Assembly (NCBI GenBank): GCA_012103325.1
Contig: WLWY01000006.1
Span: forward strand, 1-64,000
Direction: 5' to 3'
DNA: 64,000 nt
Source: Alphaproteobacteria bacterium
Lineage (GTDB): Bacteria; Pseudomonadota; Alphaproteobacteria; UBA8366; GCA-2717185
The notes beneath the pieces were generated by a model. It made no database searches. It was given only the letters and a program-made list of their open reading frames with translations, and was not told the origin of the DNA. Made by a program: the position numbers and the translations under genes. This document shows, one piece after another, positions 7,679 to 15,908 of this stretch (its first letter is position 1; each line of letters starts with the position of its first letter).

Positions 7679-9741
7679 GTCGCATCCGCCAGTTCAATAA
7701 TAAGGTTGTGCGCGCGGTCGACCCGCGCCCTATCGCCCGGATAGACAAGCGTTGTCGAGTCGAGCTGATCGATCACCGCCGGTCCGGCAATTTCCTGTCC
7801 CGGCAGCAGCTGTGTTCGATCGAATAGCGCCGCATCGACGGCTGCGTCACCGTCGAAGTAAACGGTTCTACTTCCAACCGGGTCCGGCGCGCGTTGCGTC
7901 ATTTCGGTTTCCGTCAGCGTCGGCCGTGGCAACCGCCCACGTGCCGTCAGGCGAAAATTGACGATCTCCACGGCGTCGTCCGGGTTGAAGTAGCCATAAT
8001 TCATTTCATGCGCCGTGAAGAAACGTTGCTTCAGATCTTCACAATCGAAAGCTATTGGCGCCGAGCTTGTGTCGACGACCCCGTCCAGAAGCACGTTCAG
8101 TTCGTAATTCTGCCCGACATAGCGCATATCGAAACTGAGCTGCAGGTCCCGCCGGTCGGGTGCGACATCCTCTTCCGCGAACCAGTTCTCGGCTTCCGCC
8201 ATCAGTGTCGCTACGTGACGTGAGGTTTCCGCCATCCCCGGCATATCGGCCACGATACGCGCGCTAACGACGAAATCTTCTTTCAAATCCGACACAACAA
8301 GACCCTGCGCGCACAGAATGCCGGGTGAAGCCGGGACAATAACTTCACGCATATCGAGCGCGTGGGCGACATCGATGGCGTGCAACGGCCCCGCGCCGCC
8401 GAATGCCATGAGACTGAATTCGCGCGGATCGTGGCCCCGTTCCACAGAAATTGCCCGGATGGCGCGCACCATATTAGAGACAACGATACCCAACACACCA
8501 TGCGCCGCTTTCTCGACACTAAATCCGAGCTGCGCCGCGGCCGGTTCGAACGCCGCATGCGCAGCCTTCTGGTCGAGCGCCATCGCGCCGCCCAACAGGC
8601 CCGCCGGAGACAATCGTCCAAGGACAAGATTGGCGTCGGAGACAGTCGGCTCCGTGCCGCCCTGCCCGTAGCACGCCGGTCCCGGCACCGCGCCTGCACT
8701 GATTGGTCCAACCTTCATCAAACCGTCGCGGTCAAACCAGGCGATCGATCCACCGCCCGCGCCGACAGTGTTGACATCCACCATGGGAAGACGCACCGGA
8801 AAGTCGGCAATTTTCTGGTCATAGCCGATACCCGCCGCGCCATCGCGGACCAAACAGACATCCGCACTGGTTCCTCCCATATCGAGCGTAATGATATTTT
8901 GCCGCCCCGCCTGTGCCGCCGTATGCATGGCCCCGACGGCGCCTGCGGCTGGGCCTGACAGTGCCGTACGGACAGGGAATTCGCCAGCGCGCTCAATCGA
9001 CATGAGACCGCCGGAAGATTGATTGATGCCGACAGCGGCGTTCGGCGCGCGCGGCTGTAAGCCGTCTTTCAGGCGGTCCATATACCGGGTGACGATCGGC
9101 TGCAGATAGGCGTTCAACGCTGTCGTAGAAAGCCGTTCAAACTCACGGAATTCGGGCTGAACGGAAGAGGACAACGATACGAAAACGTCTGGCAATGCCT
9201 CTCTTAACGCTGAACCGATGCGCCGTTCATGTTCCGGATTGAGAAACGCGAAAAGCAACCCAACTGCGCACGCCTCCGCGCCTGACTGTTTCACCGCATC
9301 GATCGCTTCTGCAATAGTTGACTCTTCAAGCGGGACAACGACCTCGCCACGCGAACCCACTCGCTCCTTGATTTCGAATCGATTCTGCCGCGGCACCAAC
9401 GGCGGCGGATTATCGGCCTTGAAGTCGTATAATTTCGGACGGATCTGCCGGCCGATTTCCAACAGATCACGGAACCCTTCGGTTGTGATCAGTGCAACCG
9501 GCGCGCCTTTGCGCTGGAGCAAGGCGTTCGTGGCGACAGTCGTTCCGTGCGCGAACCGCGAGATGTCATCCGATGCTATCGCCGCAATCTCGCACAACGA
9601 ATCCAACCCGTTAAGAATGGCATCGGCAGGGTCAGCAGGCGTCGACGGCGTTTTGTAGACATGCTCCAACCCACGCTCGGCGTCGAAAGCATAGAAATCT
9701 GTAAACGTGCCCCCAACATCGACTCCGACAAACCAGACCAT
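7675..9741 (-). CDS. hyuA: N-methylhydantoinase A / 5-oxoprolinase alpha-type subunit
   Basis: 688 aa, normal for the family. The start WFVGVDVGGTFTDFYAF is the phosphate-binding loop of the actin-like ATPase fold. FAHGTTVATNALLQRKG follows at about residue 65, then TLDMGGTSADVCLV, GAGGGSIAWFD and FGGAGPLHA. It supplies the ATP-using half of the HyuA/HyuB complex for cyclic amide hydrolysis. It is transcribed divergently from the TRAP transporter operon across about 250 bases. The ATG at 9741 gives the conserved N terminus with no extra residues. No signal peptide; cytoplasmic. Confidence 0.93.
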   Translation of the reverse strand: MVWFVGVDVGGTFTDFYAFDAERGLEHVYKTPSTPADPADAILNGLDSLCEIAAIASDDISRFAHGTTVATNALLQRKGAPVALITTEGFRDLLEIGRQIRPKLYDFKADNPPPLVPRQNRFEIKERVGSRGEVVVPLEESTIAEAIDAVKQSGAEACAVGLLFAFLNPEHERRIGSALREALPDVFVSLSSSVQPEFREFERLSTTALNAYLQPIVTRYMDRLKDGLQPRAPNAAVGINQSSGGLMSIERAGEFPVRTALSGPAAGAVGAMHTAAQAGRQNIITLDMGGTSADVCLVRDGAAGIGYDQKIADFPVRLPMVDVNTVGAGGGSIAWFDRDGLMKVGPISAGAVPGPACYGQGGTEPTVSDANLVLGRLSPAGLLGGAMALDQKAAHAAFEPAAAQLGFSVEKAAHGVLGIVVSNMVRAIRAISVERGHDPREFSLMAFGGAGPLHAIDVAHALDMREVIVPASPGILCAQGLVVSDLKEDFVVSARIVADMPGMAETSRHVATLMAEAENWFAEEDVAPDRRDLQLSFDMRYVGQNYELNVLLDGVVDTSSAPIAFDCEDLKQRFFTAHEMNYGYFNPDDAVEIVNFRLTARGRLPRPTLTETEMTQRAPDPVGSRTVYFDGDAAVDAALFDRTQLLPGQEIAGPAVIDQLDSTTLVYPGDRARVDRAHNLIIELADAT

Positions 9742-9990
9742 GCGCCACTCCTAATTCGCGAATTTCTGGACGAACACCAACCAAAGCGCCCGCTTGTTCA
9801 ATAACATATTGGATTCCGCATTTGACTGTTAGTGCTCTAGTCCGTTTAACTACAGCCTCGCGCGGCCTGGATTACATTTATTGGGACGGTGCGCGCTAAA
9901 ACGATCGAGGTAAAATATCTTCAACAACAGAGCGTTTGCCGCCAGCTTTGCCGCCAGGCGCAATCTGAAGAGGGACAGCAGGGAGACTAT
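9742..9990. promoter_or_regulatory. Divergent promoter region between hyuAB and dctPQM
   Basis: 249 bases separate two oppositely oriented operons. TTGACT at 9822-9827 is a reasonable -35 element for the plus direction, but the TTAACT about 18 bases downstream is a weak -10, so the promoter call is tentative. The frame of dctP is open back to 9889, but the Shine-Dalgarno GGGAG at 9981-9985 places the start at 9991. No clear operator was seen. Confidence 0.35.
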
Positions 9991-11058
9991 ATGATGTTGA
10001 AAACGAGTTATAAATTGGCCACGGCCGCGGCATTTGCCGGCGCTGTTGCACTCGGAGCCGCGATGCCCGCGTCGGCCGAGATTCAAAACCTAAAGATCAA
10101 GGCAGTCGGGACGTGGGCAAACCTCACGAACTATTATGATTTCGAAAAACCCTTCTACGGTGGCGATCTGACCAAGGCTTCGGGTGGCAAGATCCAATCC
10201 CAGGTCAACCCGATCACCGAACTCGGCCTCAAGGGCTGGGAAGTCATGCGATTGCTCAAGCTCGGCGTATTCGACGTCGCGCATGGCGTCTATGGTTATG
10301 TTGCGTCGGAAGATCCTGCCCTGGAAGGCGTCGATCTGTCCGGAGCCTCCGCGGACTTCAAGCAGGCGCGGCAAGTCGTCAAGGCCTACGAGCCGGTCAT
10401 CGCGCAGCGGTTCGACAAGGTATTCAACGCGCATTATCTCGGCACCTTCCGTTGGCCGAGCCAGTTCATCTGGTGCAACCAGCCCGTCAACAAGGTCTCT
10501 GACCTGAAGGGCAAGAAAATCCGCGTTTACAGCACCACGCTCGGCGATTTCGTCGAAGGCGTCGGCGGCACCAGCGTTACCATCGCATTCGCGGAGGTCG
10601 TGCCGGCCCTGCAAAAAGGCGTCGCGGATTGCGGTATCACCGGTTCCATGCCGGCCTATCAGGCGAAATGGCATGAAGTCATCACCCACGCCATGGTGAT
10701 GCCGGTTGGCGCCGGTCTCGGCTTCGTTGCGATGAGCAACAAGATGTGGAAATCCTTGAACAAGGAAACCCAGGCGTTCATTCAAAAGCAGTATGACGAT
10801 CTGACCGAGCGTCAGTGGGCCAATGCGCAGAAGGAAGACGAAGAAGCGCTCAACTGCCTCTCAGGTAGCGGCCCCTGCGGCAAGGGAGCCCCGGGCAAGG
10901 TCAAGCTGACCAACCCATCGGCTTCCGACGTTAAAGACCGCGAACGCATCCTGCGTGACTTCGTTCTCAAGAAATGGGCAGCGCGTTGCAGCGCGGATTG
11001 CATCAAGGACTGGAATGCGACCGCGGCCAAAGTGGTCGGCGTAAAAGCTGTAAAATAA
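9991..11058 (+). CDS. dctP: TRAP transporter substrate-binding protein, DctP family
   Basis: 355 aa. A signal peptide (KTSYKLATAAAFAGAVALGA, cleavage after ASA near residue 29) exports the protein to the periplasm. The mature part has the DctP fold: LKGWEVMRLLKLGVFDVAHG, DLKGKKIRVYSTTLGDFVEG (about residue 170) and VPALQKGVADCGITG. In this family the Arg of the KIRV block usually contacts the carboxylate of the ligand, so an organic acid substrate is likely. Start ATGATG at 9991/9994 has GGGAG five bases upstream. A stable hairpin follows the gene before dctQ. Adjacent CoA-transferase, carboxylase and synthetase genes suggest the cargo is turned into a CoA ester. Confidence 0.93.
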   Translation: MMLKTSYKLATAAAFAGAVALGAAMPASAEIQNLKIKAVGTWANLTNYYDFEKPFYGGDLTKASGGKIQSQVNPITELGLKGWEVMRLLKLGVFDVAHGVYGYVASEDPALEGVDLSGASADFKQARQVVKAYEPVIAQRFDKVFNAHYLGTFRWPSQFIWCNQPVNKVSDLKGKKIRVYSTTLGDFVEGVGGTSVTIAFAEVVPALQKGVADCGITGSMPAYQAKWHEVITHAMVMPVGAGLGFVAMSNKMWKSLNKETQAFIQKQYDDLTERQWANAQKEDEEALNCLSGSGPCGKGAPGKVKLTNPSASDVKDRERILRDFVLKKWAARCSADCIKDWNATAAKVVGVKAVK

Positions 11059-11073
11059 GACCAACTTTGTCCA

Positions 11074-11116
11074 TCGCGGCGGACGCTGTTCCCTCGGGAG
11101 CGGCGTCCGTCTGCGA
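11074..11116 (+). terminator. Intra-operon stem-loop between dctP and dctQ
   Basis: An inverted repeat with core CGGACGC (11080-11086) pairing with GCGTCCG (11103-11109). It is extended inward with G-U pairs and outward by TCGC/GCGA. There is no U-run after it. Hairpins in this position commonly protect the binding-protein message or attenuate transcription so that DctP is made in excess over the membrane subunits. Confidence 0.6.
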
Positions 11117-11140
11117 TAGGCAACATCCCCTATAGGTAAA

Positions 11141-11761
11141 ATGCTTGATCGACTCCTCGAAAAGGCGGAGCTTGCATCTAGAATTGTCGTCTGGATCGGC
11201 GGTGGATTACTGATATTTGCCGCCTTCATGACGACGCTCGAAGTTCTCCTCCGAAAATTCGCAAATTGGTCGTTCGGCGGCGCGGACGAAATTGCCGGCT
11301 ATATATTCGCAATCTCAACTTCTTTCGCCTTTGCCTTCGCCACATTGCATAGGGCGCATGTTCGTATCGACGCGTTGTATTTGAGGTTGCCGCAAGCGGC
11401 CCGACTCTTCCTCGATATCGTCGGATTCCTGCTGCTTGGTGGGTTTCTCCTGCTTATGGCTGAACGTTCGTTTGACGTTTGGTGGAACAGTTTCGAAAAT
11501 TCTTCCGTTTCGATCACACCACTAGTGACCCCGCTGGCGCTACCGCAGGGATTCTGGTTCGCCGGCATGGTGTTCTTTTTCTTTGTCTTCGCCCTGATGT
11601 TGCTCAGGATCATTTCAGCGGCATTCAGCCGCGATTGGAACCGAATCGCCGCTCTGGTCGGGCCCCGTGGCATCGAAGAAGAAGTCGAAGAGGAACGCGA
11701 ACACGCGCGTGCCGAGCTCAAGCGCGAGCAAGCGCTAAAGGAAGAGAAAGAAGGTAACTGA
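11141..11761 (+). CDS. dctQ: TRAP transporter small permease, DctQ family
   Basis: 206 aa with four hydrophobic segments, as expected for DctQ (first IVVWIGGGLLIFAAFMTTLEVLLR; conserved ADEIAGYIFAISTSFAFA; LHRAHVRIDALYLRL). After the last segment there is an unusually long, highly charged cytoplasmic tail (EEEVEEEREHARAELKREQ) predicted to be a coiled coil, which most DctQ proteins lack. It partners DctM in the inner membrane. The stop is three bases before the dctM start. Confidence 0.9.
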   Translation: MLDRLLEKAELASRIVVWIGGGLLIFAAFMTTLEVLLRKFANWSFGGADEIAGYIFAISTSFAFAFATLHRAHVRIDALYLRLPQAARLFLDIVGFLLLGGFLLLMAERSFDVWWNSFENSSVSITPLVTPLALPQGFWFAGMVFFFFVFALMLLRIISAAFSRDWNRIAALVGPRGIEEEVEEEREHARAELKREQALKEEKEGN

Positions 11762-11763
11762 GC

Positions 11764-13047
11764 ATGCTGGGCTGGACCGGAGTAATTCTGTTATCGCTGC
11801 TGGCGCTGAGCGTGCCGGTGGCTGCCGCCCTGGGTTGGCTCGGGATGATCCTGGAGAAATTCTATTCGCCGATGCCGCTGCATTTGGCACTTGGCGAGAT
11901 CGTCTGGCAGAACGCCATCGAGTACGTCCTGGTCGCCATCCCGCTATTCATCATGCTCGGAGAAATCCTGCTGCGCGCCGGCATCGCCGAACGCATGTAC
12001 ACAGCAATGGTACAATGGCTGTCCTGGCTGCCCGGCGGCACAATGCATTCGAATATCGGGTCGTGCGCAATTTTCGCCGCCTCTTCCGGGTCGAGCGTCG
12101 CAACGGCGGCAACCGTAGGAACCGTTGCCTACCCTGAAATTGCGCGCCGTGGTTATAATGAGCCGCTGTTCCTCGGGACGCTAGCGGCGGGTGGGACGCT
12201 TGGGATATTGATTCCTCCGTCCATTAACTTAATCATCTACGGGTTGCTCACTGATACTTCGGTCCCACAGCTCTATCTCGCCGGCTTCATTCCGGGCTTC
12301 ATCCTGGCCAGCCTGTTCATGCTGACCGTCTTGATCGCTGTACTGTTCCGGCGGGAATGGGGTGGCACGCCGGTGGCGACCAGCTGGGATGAGCGCTGGA
12401 AATCACTGCCGCATCTATTGCCGCCGCTCGGTATTTTCGTCGTCGTCGTCGGTTCGATCTATGCCGGCTTTGCAACCCCAACCGAAGCCGCATCGGTCGG
12501 CGTCGTCGCCGCACTCGGCTTGGCCGCCGCGTTCGGCTCGCTGAATCTGAACATGCTGCGCGAAGCAATCGAAGGAACGCTGCGAACGACGGCAATGGTC
12601 ATGCTGATCATCTTTGCCGCCTTGTTCTTGAACTTCGTGCTCGCCGCCGTCGGTATGACCGGCAAACTGATTACCCTGATCGAAGGCCTCGGCGTAACAC
12701 CCATGCAGACCTTGTGGGTGGTGATCGCGTTTTACATCATCATCGGCTGCTTCATGGAAACGCTGTCGATGCTGATCACGACGACGCCGCTGATCGCGCC
12801 GATTCTTATCGGGATGGGATTCGATCCGGTGTGGCTCGGTATTCTGATCACGATATTGCTAGAGACCGCTCTGATCACGCCACCGGTCGGCGTTAACCTC
12901 TATATCGTTCACGGGGTGCGTGACGGCGGGACGATGAACGATGTGATTGTCGGCGCGGCCCCGTTTGTCGTCACGATGTTTGTGATGATCGGCCTGCTGG
13001 TATTGTTCCCGCAGATTGCGCTGTTTCTACCGCAACTGTTCTATTAA
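11764..13047 (+). CDS. dctM: TRAP transporter large permease, DctM family
   Basis: 427 aa with about 12 hydrophobic segments, standard for DctM. Recognisable blocks are [40 protein letters not shown] (the ion/substrate loop, about residue 100), GGTLGILIPPSINLIIYG, GFATPTEAASVGVVAALGLA and ETALITPPVGVNLYIVHG. It forms the Na+-coupled transport channel with DctQ. It follows dctQ directly and is 33 bases ahead of the CoA transferase gene, probably in one transcript. Confidence 0.94.
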   Translation: MLGWTGVILLSLLALSVPVAAALGWLGMILEKFYSPMPLHLALGEIVWQNAIEYVLVAIPLFIMLGEILLRAGIAERMYTAMVQWLSWLPGGTMHSNIGSCAIFAASSGSSVATAATVGTVAYPEIARRGYNEPLFLGTLAAGGTLGILIPPSINLIIYGLLTDTSVPQLYLAGFIPGFILASLFMLTVLIAVLFRREWGGTPVATSWDERWKSLPHLLPPLGIFVVVVGSIYAGFATPTEAASVGVVAALGLAAAFGSLNLNMLREAIEGTLRTTAMVMLIIFAALFLNFVLAAVGMTGKLITLIEGLGVTPMQTLWVVIAFYIIIGCFMETLSMLITTTPLIAPILIGMGFDPVWLGILITILLETALITPPVGVNLYIVHGVRDGGTMNDVIVGAAPFVVTMFVMIGLLVLFPQIALFLPQLFY

Positions 13048-13080
13048 TCGGGCGCGGTTACGAAAAAAGGAGACCGCCTC

Positions 13081-14274
13081 ATGGCGCACAACCCCGCTTC
13101 GACGGCTCTGTCGGATATCACCGTTCTCGATTTGACCCGAGCGCGGGCCGGACCGACCGCAGTGCGCCAGCTCGCCGATTGGGGCGCGGACGTCATCAAG
13201 ATCGAGATTCCGGAAGCGATCGAAGGCGGCGATGTCATGGGTGGCGCGCGGCACGGCTCCGATTTCCAGAATCTGCAGCGCAACAAGCGCAGTTTGACGC
13301 TCAATCTGAAAGACCCGGAAGCCGTCGGCATCTTCAAACGGATGGTCAAGGACGCCGACGTGGTAATCGAGAATTACCGGCCCGGTGTGAAACACAGGCT
13401 TGGCATTGATTACGACACGTTGAAGGAACTCAACCCGCGCCTGATCTACGGCAGCATTTCAGGCTTCGGTCAGCAAGGTCCGTATCGCGACCGGCCCGGC
13501 TTCGATCAGATCGCCCAAGGGATGGGCGGCTTGATGTCGATCACCGGGCTGCCAGGACAGGGCCCGGTTCGGGTTGGCATTCCCATCGACGATCTGTGCG
13601 CCGGCATGTTTCTCGCGCACGGCATCATGGTTGCGCTCTACGAACGGCAAAAATCCGGCGAAGGCCAGTGGGTGCATTCCTCACTGCTGCAGGCGCAGAT
13701 CTTCATGCTCGATTTTCAGGCCGCACGCTGGCTCATCGATAAGGAAGTACCGCCACAGGCGGGTAACAACCATCCGACTACGATGCCGCAGGGTGTCTAC
13801 GAAACCAGCGACGGCCATATCAATATCGCCGCGGCGGGACAGGTGATCTTCGGCCGCCTCTGCAAGGCGCTTGGCACCGAAGCGTGGATCGACGATCCGG
13901 ATTATGCGACACCGGACGGACGCTCGAAAAACCGAGACGCTCTGAATGCATTGATTGCCGAACACACAAAAAAGAAGAGCAGCGCACACTGGATCGAACT
14001 GCTCGCCGAGGCCAGCGTGCCGTGCGGCCCGATCTACAGCATCGATCAGGTCTTCGCCGACCCACATGTGCAACAGCTTGGCGTAACCGGCACATCGGAA
14101 TCCGCGGCGCTGGGACCGCTGGAAATCAACGCGCAACCCGTGGTGCTGACCCGAACGCCAAGCAGCATCGCAATGGCCGCACCGGAAAAGGGCGAGCATA
14201 GCGACGAAGTGTTGGAACGGTTTGGCTATAGCGCGGAAGAGATCGCCGACTTCCGGAGCCGCAACGTCGTTTAG
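13081..14274 (+). CDS. Family III CoA transferase (CaiB/BaiF type)
   Basis: 397 aa, full length. It opens with ITVLDLTRARAGPTAVRQLADWGADVIKIE, which is the CaiB signature, followed by NKRSLTLNLKDPE, ENYRPGVKHRLGIDYDTLKE and GSISGFGQQGPYRDRPGFD. The catalytic Asp expected in the family lies in GIPIDDLCAGMF (about residue 175). These enzymes move CoA between carboxylic acids, often from succinyl-CoA or formyl-CoA. Shine-Dalgarno AAGGAG lies at 13068-13073. Its place between a TRAP transporter and a carboxyltransferase suggests that it activates the imported acid. Substrate not determinable from sequence. Confidence 0.92.
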   Translation: MAHNPASTALSDITVLDLTRARAGPTAVRQLADWGADVIKIEIPEAIEGGDVMGGARHGSDFQNLQRNKRSLTLNLKDPEAVGIFKRMVKDADVVIENYRPGVKHRLGIDYDTLKELNPRLIYGSISGFGQQGPYRDRPGFDQIAQGMGGLMSITGLPGQGPVRVGIPIDDLCAGMFLAHGIMVALYERQKSGEGQWVHSSLLQAQIFMLDFQAARWLIDKEVPPQAGNNHPTTMPQGVYETSDGHINIAAAGQVIFGRLCKALGTEAWIDDPDYATPDGRSKNRDALNALIAEHTKKKSSAHWIELLAEASVPCGPIYSIDQVFADPHVQQLGVTGTSESAALGPLEINAQPVVLTRTPSSIAMAAPEKGEHSDEVLERFGYSAEEIADFRSRNVV

Positions 14275-14299
14275 GCCGCCGGATAATGGGGGCTGAAGA

Positions 14300-15850
14300 A
14301 TGGCAGACGACCTAACAGACATCGAAGCGAAGATCGCGGAACTCGAAGAACGGCGGCGCAAGGCGCTGGCGATGGGCGGCGAGAAAAAGCTCGCGCGGCG
14401 GCGCAATACAGGCGAACTGAACGCCCGCGAGCGGATCGATCATCTGGTCGACAAAGACAGTTTCTTCGAAACCGGCTTGCTTGGCACCTCCGGCGTCTAT
14501 CCAGAAGACCATGACGCGACACCGACGGATGGCAAGATCACTGGCTACGCCAAAATCGGCGGCCGGGATATCTCGCTCGTCGTCAACGACTTTACCGTCA
14601 AGGGCTCGTCGACCAGTGCCACGAACAGCAAGAAGGTCGGACAGGTCAAGCGGACCGGCACGGAACGGGGCATGCCGATCGCCTTCGTCGGTGAGTCGAC
14701 CGGCGCGCGACTGCCGGATGCGATGGGATCGCGCGGCATGGGCGCGCTGCTCGGCAACGACATCTCTCAGTTCCAGCGTATGCGCGACACGCCTTGGGTC
14801 GCGGCAGCGCTTGGCTTCTCCTTCGGCTCTTCCGCCTGGCTCGCCTGCTGCTCCGATTTCGCCGTCATGCGCCGCGGTTCCACCATGGCAGTGTCGAGTC
14901 CGCGCCTCGTCAGCCGTGCCATCGGGCAATCCGTCGACCTGGAAGAGCTTGGCGGCTGGAAACTGCACGCCGAGACTACCGGCCAGATCGACATGGTGGT
15001 CGATACGGATGAAGAAGCACTCGACGCGATCCGCACCTTCCTCAGCTACCTGCCGAGCCACAACAAGGAAGCACCGCCGGTGCGCGACGTCACACCCGGT
15101 TCCGGCGAGGGTATGGCGGATTTGCACAAGGTCCTGCCGGAAAAGCGCACTCAGGTCTACAACATGCGCAAGGTGCTTGAGGCCGTGTTCGACAAGGGCA
15201 GTCTCTTCGAGTTGAAAGCCCGGTTCGGCCGGCCTGCGATCACCGCGCTGGCCCGGCTCGACGGCAAGAGCGTCGGCGTCATCGCCAATAATCCGCAGCA
15301 CCGCGGTGGCGCGCTCGACACACAGGCTTGCGAGAAGATCGTCGACTTTCTCGTGATGTGCGATTCCTTCAACATCCCCATCGTCCAGCTCGTCGATACG
15401 CCGGGCTTCGCCATTGGCACTGATGCGGAACGCATGCGCGCACCGGGCCGAATCATAAATTTCATGAACGCGATGACCCTTGTCTCCGTGCCCCGGATCG
15501 CGGTTATTTTGCGCAAGAGTTATGGCCGGGCCTATGTCTGCATGGGCGGTGGGAAACATTCCGATACGCTGGCGGCATGGCCGACCGGCGAGGTCAGCTT
15601 CATGGACCCGCGCTTCGCGACGATGATCGTGCATGGGCTAGAGGAAGGTGACGAGGGTTTCGAGGAAGCCTTTGCCGATGTGCAAAAGGATACCGAGATC
15701 TGGGACATGGCTTCGATCTACAGCGTGCACGATGTCATCAAGCCTTCGGAAACCCGCGACTTCCTGATCCGTATGCTCGACGTCCATCGACTGCGCATGA
15801 CGAACGGTGTCGGCAAGCATCTGATGCGCACCTGGCCGACGAGCTACTAG
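14300..15850 (+). CDS. Acyl-CoA carboxylase, carboxyltransferase (beta) subunit
   Basis: 516 aa, typical for the propionyl-CoA/methylcrotonyl-CoA carboxylase beta family with two crotonase-like halves. Marks are ARERIDHLVDKDSFFETG, GAHL-type oxyanion region FVGESTGARLPDAMGSRG (about residue 130), VDTPGFAIGTDAE (about residue 370) and AVILRKSYGRAYVCMGGG. The family moves a carboxyl group from carboxybiotin to an acyl-CoA, or the reverse in sodium-pumping decarboxylases. No biotin carboxylase or biotin-carrier gene lies nearby, so the partner must be encoded elsewhere, or the enzyme has another use. The ribosome-binding site GGGGGC is followed by ATG at 14300. Confidence 0.9.
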   Translation: MADDLTDIEAKIAELEERRRKALAMGGEKKLARRRNTGELNARERIDHLVDKDSFFETGLLGTSGVYPEDHDATPTDGKITGYAKIGGRDISLVVNDFTVKGSSTSATNSKKVGQVKRTGTERGMPIAFVGESTGARLPDAMGSRGMGALLGNDISQFQRMRDTPWVAAALGFSFGSSAWLACCSDFAVMRRGSTMAVSSPRLVSRAIGQSVDLEELGGWKLHAETTGQIDMVVDTDEEALDAIRTFLSYLPSHNKEAPPVRDVTPGSGEGMADLHKVLPEKRTQVYNMRKVLEAVFDKGSLFELKARFGRPAITALARLDGKSVGVIANNPQHRGGALDTQACEKIVDFLVMCDSFNIPIVQLVDTPGFAIGTDAERMRAPGRIINFMNAMTLVSVPRIAVILRKSYGRAYVCMGGGKHSDTLAAWPTGEVSFMDPRFATMIVHGLEEGDEGFEEAFADVQKDTEIWDMASIYSVHDVIKPSETRDFLIRMLDVHRLRMTNGVGKHLMRTWPTSY

Positions 15851-15862
15851 GGAGGCGGTAAG

Positions 15863-15893
15863 TCCCCCTTCCCCCTCTCCTTGGGGTGAGGGG
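15863..15893. repeat. Short GC-rich palindromic intergenic repeat (CCCTCTCC...GGTGAGGGG type)
   Basis: The spacer between two collinear metabolic genes contains CCCCCTCTCC followed by TTGGGGTGAGGGG. This matches the core of the larger repeats near 50225 and 52210. It occupies the place where the start codon and ribosome-binding site of the next gene would be expected. Confidence 0.6.
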
Positions 15894-15908
15894 CGAACCG
15901 ACAGACGA

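Noticed and set aside
14312..15634. 440-codon minus-strand frame opposite the carboxyltransferase
   Set aside because: Antisense shadow; the plus-strand protein has full family motifs.
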